A DNA stretch of 64,000 nucleotides from Flammula alnicola (lineage: Eukaryota; Basidiomycota; Agaricomycetes; Agaricales; Strophariaceae), in the NCBI GenBank assembly GCA_015499995.1, contig JADNRV010000005.1:434001-498000 (forward strand), given 5' to 3'. Below, piece by piece: positions 60,156-64,000 of this stretch; positions within the stretch are counted from its first letter, which is position 1, and each line of letters opens with the position of its first letter. The notes beneath the pieces were generated by a model. That model had not been told where the DNA came from. It did not search any database and saw only the letters and a list, made by a program, of their open reading frames with translations. The translations under genes were made by a program, and so were the position numbers.

Positions 60156-63016
60156 ACCCACACTCTTCTTGGTGAATTTATCTGAGGATGGGATAGAGGC
60201 CTTTATGTTTACGATTTCTTGTCTATGTTCATTCCAACTTGTATCTCCCTGTTAACGTACCTATGATGACATTACGATTTGTTACGATATGTAGAAAACT
60301 CTTGCCTTGATTTGAATCCACCACTTAATGGCCTGGCATGGTTGGGCGCGATATTTTAAGCTGTCTGGATAACCACAATGTGTCTACTGAGTAGCGTCGC
60401 TAGTCTGCAGCTTTTCTAACGGTCTTGCACCGCCTTCGAGCTTGACCTGCACCAATACTTAAGCTAGCTTATCTTACCGTTCGAATCTTATCAGAGCTGG
60501 TCAAGCAGTAATTATAGCATCATTCTCTCGAGTGTTTCAACCGATGAATAGAACTTGAAGCTTGAAGGATAACAAGCACGATCCGGCCATGTGTTCACCA
60601 TTTCTTTCCTTTCTTACTTTGCTGTTACTATATTGTTCCATCAAAACCACTTCAAAGGCTTTTAGATCTTAAGCACTTAATAAGTACCTGAGACCGCATG
60701 AGCTCCTAGGATTCTAAATTGACCTCGTCTGAGTCGCGCATTATGCATGAATATATGGGGCAAAATCTAGACGAAATCTTTTTGTAACATGTGGGCTAGT
60801 CTTCTTTTCTTATCAAGGATGCCAAGCATGTATATTTTGAGGATATGGCAAGCATATGATGCTGAAGTCACAGTGCCCATCCTCGACGTCGTAGTTCCAG
60901 TGGTTCGGTGTAACGCACGCTGTGTTAATTGGCCAGGTTATAAATAGCACATTTAAAAATAGCGCATCAGAATTGAGAATTGAGAATCAAATTGGCTGAC
61001 TACACCGCCATTTGTCAAAAACGTTGATGGCATCTGGAGTCAAACTCCGCTTGACAGGTTTCTGATGAATCTCCCTCCGGCATGGATGGCAGGTACGTCG
61101 GAGCTGGGGCCGTAAACGTCAGCCCCAGCGGCTCGACACCTGGCTCACAGGTTTCCACTCCACCTCGATATGACCTAAAATGCCGATTTTGTTCGAGCGT
61201 TGAAATATGAGATTAGGGAGATAAATTTGTAGTATAAAAGTAAATGATATATCTAATGAACATTTCGGAGCCCTCACAGTGCGAAAAAAGCAGGGATTTC
61301 GAGCTCAATGCCAAGAGGCCCGTGCGACGAACTTTCGAAAGTTGACAAGTCGTTTAAACTCCGCTCCATATTTGGTTATTTCCGACTTCAACCACAACCA
61401 AACTCAGAATCGTCTCTCTCTCACCTCAACCATCTCCCCTCGCCTCTTGCTTGTCCGTTCCCCTGCCCGCTATCAAACCATTTGGGGTATTCATGTCCTA
61501 CCCTGTGCCCACCATGTAACTGTCCCTCCTGTTGTTCCCCTCTATATGTGTCTGTTCGCTCGCCGCGCGGTTGTGCGCGGTTGTTGCTATCTTGTTGCCT
61601 TGTTGCGCTTCTCGTTGGGCAGCGCCCAATGTCCCAGTTGGTTGCTTTGTACCTTGTAGATTCGGCTCGACAAACAGTGCCTGCTCCTGCATCTGAGCAG
61701 TGAATGGTGTTCACAATACCTCGCTTACTGACCTTTACTTTTTGATTATAGTTTCACTTTTCAGGCAGCAGTGGCAGACCACACGTAAACAGCTGCTTCA
61801 GCTCCTCATCACATTCCTCCACCCCTCCTCGCGCACCCACATCCGTCCAAAGAAGGCGGCGCCTCGCTGGGCCATGCCTCTCCATCCCACATCAATTGTT
61901 ATTCCACGATAACGGGTCCGCGCCTTCCTGAACCCCATCCGAACGAACCCAAGATACCTCGCCGACATGGCCGTTTGGCTTAAGCAGCAGCGCCGATAAC
62001 CCAAGCAAGAACTGGCTCCTAAATATGCTCCGCATTTGGGATGATGTCGACCTGGATGCGTCGTTGACAACAGACGGCAATGGATGATCTATGGGCATGC
62101 TATGAGGTCTGTGTTGTGTCTGTACCGTCGTTGTAGTTTGTATTATACTGCATTTTCTATTACCGGTTTCATGAATATATGCTATTTATTATCTTCCTCT
62201 ATGTGTTACATATGAATTAAGCATGAAATATGAACCACAATAGCAGAAATGAGCAGGAAGAAATATTGAGAATTACGGCTATTACAGGCAATTTCCCTGA
62301 GCTGGGCTTCCAGCTGTCCACAGCTTGTTGGGACATGTCGTCGCCAGATCGACCTGGTGACATGCTGATATTAGCCAGATTGGACTGTTGGGGGGAGCTC
62401 CCATCAGTATGTCTGACAGGTGGCGAAAGGTACGGCACAGGATTTGATCTCCAGGTTTTTCTCACATTTCTGACAAATGGCGGTGTACGTTACATAAGTA
62501 ACTCAGGTAATAGCAATCTACTAGTACCTCGTCAGCTCATCGAGATAGTGAATACTACTGTGAGCGGGACGTTAGCCGGACTAGCACTCCACTCAAGATC
62601 AAAGACCTGTGAGAGAACCCTCAGGAATCTAAGATCAACCACCGGTGGTGCAGCAGCACAAAAATGAGAATGAAAAGGAAAAAAAAAGAAACGAAGTAAA
62701 ACCATGGAACACAGCTGCCATGCATATATGTACCTTGCATCTTCCTTGCGAGATCAACCCGGTTTTGTGCTAGAAAAACCCACTGAACTGCCATGCTGAC
62801 ATGCTTTGACTTGACGTAGTATTGTGAAAAGTCGATGGACAGCGTGTTCCCTTACGTAAAACTCAAGATAAAGTTAACAATCTTTAGGAGAGTTGTATTC
62901 ACTACTCGCTGCACGGAGATCACGAAATAAATTGCGATGTGCTGCCTAGTCACGAATATTTCTACCCAATCTACCCGCACTAGGGTAATTGAAGGTAATC
63001 CAATTAGGACCAAGGA
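60156..63016. other. 2.9-kb region without a recognised gene
   Basis: No family assigned. A plus-strand frame of 145 codons at 62230..62667 (starting MNHNSRNEQEEILRITAITG) and overlapping frames at 61279..61914 are open but carry no motif I can name. The right end must hold the 3' side of the acid phosphatase gene. Confidence 0.35.
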
Positions 63017-64000
63017 TCAGCATCCTGCTGGGAGCACTGGAGGATTTGAGCCACTTGGTATCTCCAAACTGTTGCTGTATGTGGTGCATTTCTGCAGAGC
63101 GGCAGTTCCCCAGACCGCGCTAATCTGTGGGAGCACCGTGCGACCGTTAACAACGAGTGATGTGTTGGGGACAGGTAAGGGCGCATTTGCTCCGGTGTTG
63201 AAAACGCCTGGGTACGATGAGTCCAAGAGCGTATTATTCAGAGATGGGTTGGTAAGGGTGCGGATGGTATCGCCGGTTTTGCTCGCGACGAAAGAGAAAA
63301 CATTGGAGCCGACGTCGTAGCGGCCGAGGGTGTGGAGACCCCAGTTGGCCTCGACGGTTGCAATTTCGGAATAGTGGGTGTAGAAAGCGGTGTCTTGCGT
63401 CCCAACAAGTGAAGTTGGAACGGCCGAGCCAAGGAGAATGGTATCGACCCGGTTCTGGATAGTATCAGTCCCAGTCTCGTCGAAGGCTGGGAATAAAATC
63501 CCTCAGTTGAACAGCATCGGTGAAGGGATGATATAGTCCGGAACTTACTGAGGACGATGAGAGTCCTGTTTGTATTGAAGTTAGGATTAGCTAATAATGG
63601 AGTTAGGAAGCCGTTGGCCCATTTCGACGCAGTGGCTACATTTGTGTCGTGTCCATCATTCGCTGAAGATAAAGATATCGTAAATCAGATCTAAAAAACA
63701 GCACAGAAGCTGGTATAACTCACTCATGTTTGGGGTGATGAAAAACCATTGAGGAAGCTTGTTGTTCGCCAGGTCCTGTTGGAACAGCGTGAAGTTTTTA
63801 ATATTAGCTGCACGCGTCGCATTGTTCGCGACCGAGTTGTAGATAATAAGAGGGCTTTTTTAAAATGAGTGCTTTGCAGAGGTGTAGATAAACTGAATTA
63901 CCCACTTGTGCTTGCGGACATAGTCGTTTGCTCCTGTCTTCGGGTTGAGGAACTGCAATCCGGTGAACCCAGTCGACGGCATATCTTCTTCATATTCACC
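63017..64000 (-). CDS. secreted-type acid phosphatase (phosphoesterase family), 5' part beyond window
   Basis: Four exons on the minus strand, 63906..>64000, 63724..63854, 63549..63662 and 63017..63486, are clean in frame. They encode the C-terminal two thirds of a PF04185-type phosphoesterase: YEEDMPSTGFTGLQFLNPKT, NPLIIYNSVANNATRAANIK, WFFITPNMTNDGHDTNVATA (conserved Asn and NDGHD metal-site region), TLIVLTFDETGTDTIQNRVD, ETGT-type core, then HYSEIATVEANWGLHTLGRY. The C-terminus is QKCTTYSNSLEIPSGSNPPV then LPAGC. Related fungal acid phosphatases are secreted and scavenge phosphate; the signal peptide would lie to the right of the window. Confidence 0.92.

Noticed and set aside
59438..60163. 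241-codon minus-strand frame rich in Phe, Ser and Pro
   Set aside because: It is the antisense of the low-complexity Lys/Glu/Ala tail; repeats keep the other strand open by chance.
1..64000. CRISPR arrays, bacterial operons, ribosomal RNA genes or a secondary-metabolite cluster
   Set aside because: The window is eukaryotic, with introns throughout. I saw no spaced direct-repeat array, no rRNA-like sequence, and no PKS, NRPS or terpene cyclase gene.

Overview
This looks like nuclear DNA of a mushroom-forming basidiomycete (Agaricomycete). The genes carry many introns of about 50-60 bases with GT..AG ends. Several families are typical of that group: a G-alpha subunit with DVGGAR in its switch II motif, a DUF6534-type multi-pass membrane protein, F-box/leucine-rich proteins, an agaricomycete coiled-coil family, an Hsp70/Hsp12A-like ATPase and a GPI-anchored small secreted protein. 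Both strands are used, there are no operons, and nothing suggests a biosynthetic cluster.

Layout. 0-7.6 kb is dense and mostly clean: an HD-domain phosphohydrolase running off the left edge, a plasma-membrane Na+/H+ antiporter (NHA1), a KE4-type zinc transporter with a 15-nt and a probable 5-nt micro-exon, and a Nudix diphosphoinositol phosphatase (DDP1). 7.6-20.4 kb is looser: a TEA/ATTS transcription factor, a decayed partial copy of TAN1, an unrecognised coding tract, the resident TAN1 (THUMP tRNA-acetylation factor) and a broken RecQ-like helicase, followed by an intron-containing tRNA-Thr. 21.5-28.3 kb holds a G-alpha subunit, a PPIL3-type cyclophilin divergent from it, actin-capping protein beta (CAP2) and a DUF6534 membrane protein. 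28.3-36.5 kb is gene-poor, with two inverted-repeat elements, one of them with 26-bp perfect terminal inverted repeats and a 6-bp target duplication. 36.5-49.0 kb holds a bHLH factor, a GPI-anchored secreted protein, eIF5 and two tandem F-box/LRR paralogues. 49.4-64 kb holds a coiled-coil family gene, an inverted decayed third F-box copy split by a small element, an Hsp70-like gene whose frame runs on into a very long disordered tail, and an acid phosphatase running off the right edge.

The genes are mostly unrelated housekeeping and signalling functions: ion and zinc transport, inositol pyrophosphate turnover, tRNA modification, translation initiation, actin capping, protein folding and G-protein signalling. 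They do not form a pathway.

A feature of the whole window is that about half of the conserved genes need one or more single-base corrections to read through. Nearly all are one missing base in a short run of identical bases. Other genes (NHA1, KE4, DDP1, TEA, cyclophilin, eIF5, F-box A, acid phosphatase) read cleanly. I think this is most likely an assembly or read-error signature, but real decay is not excluded.
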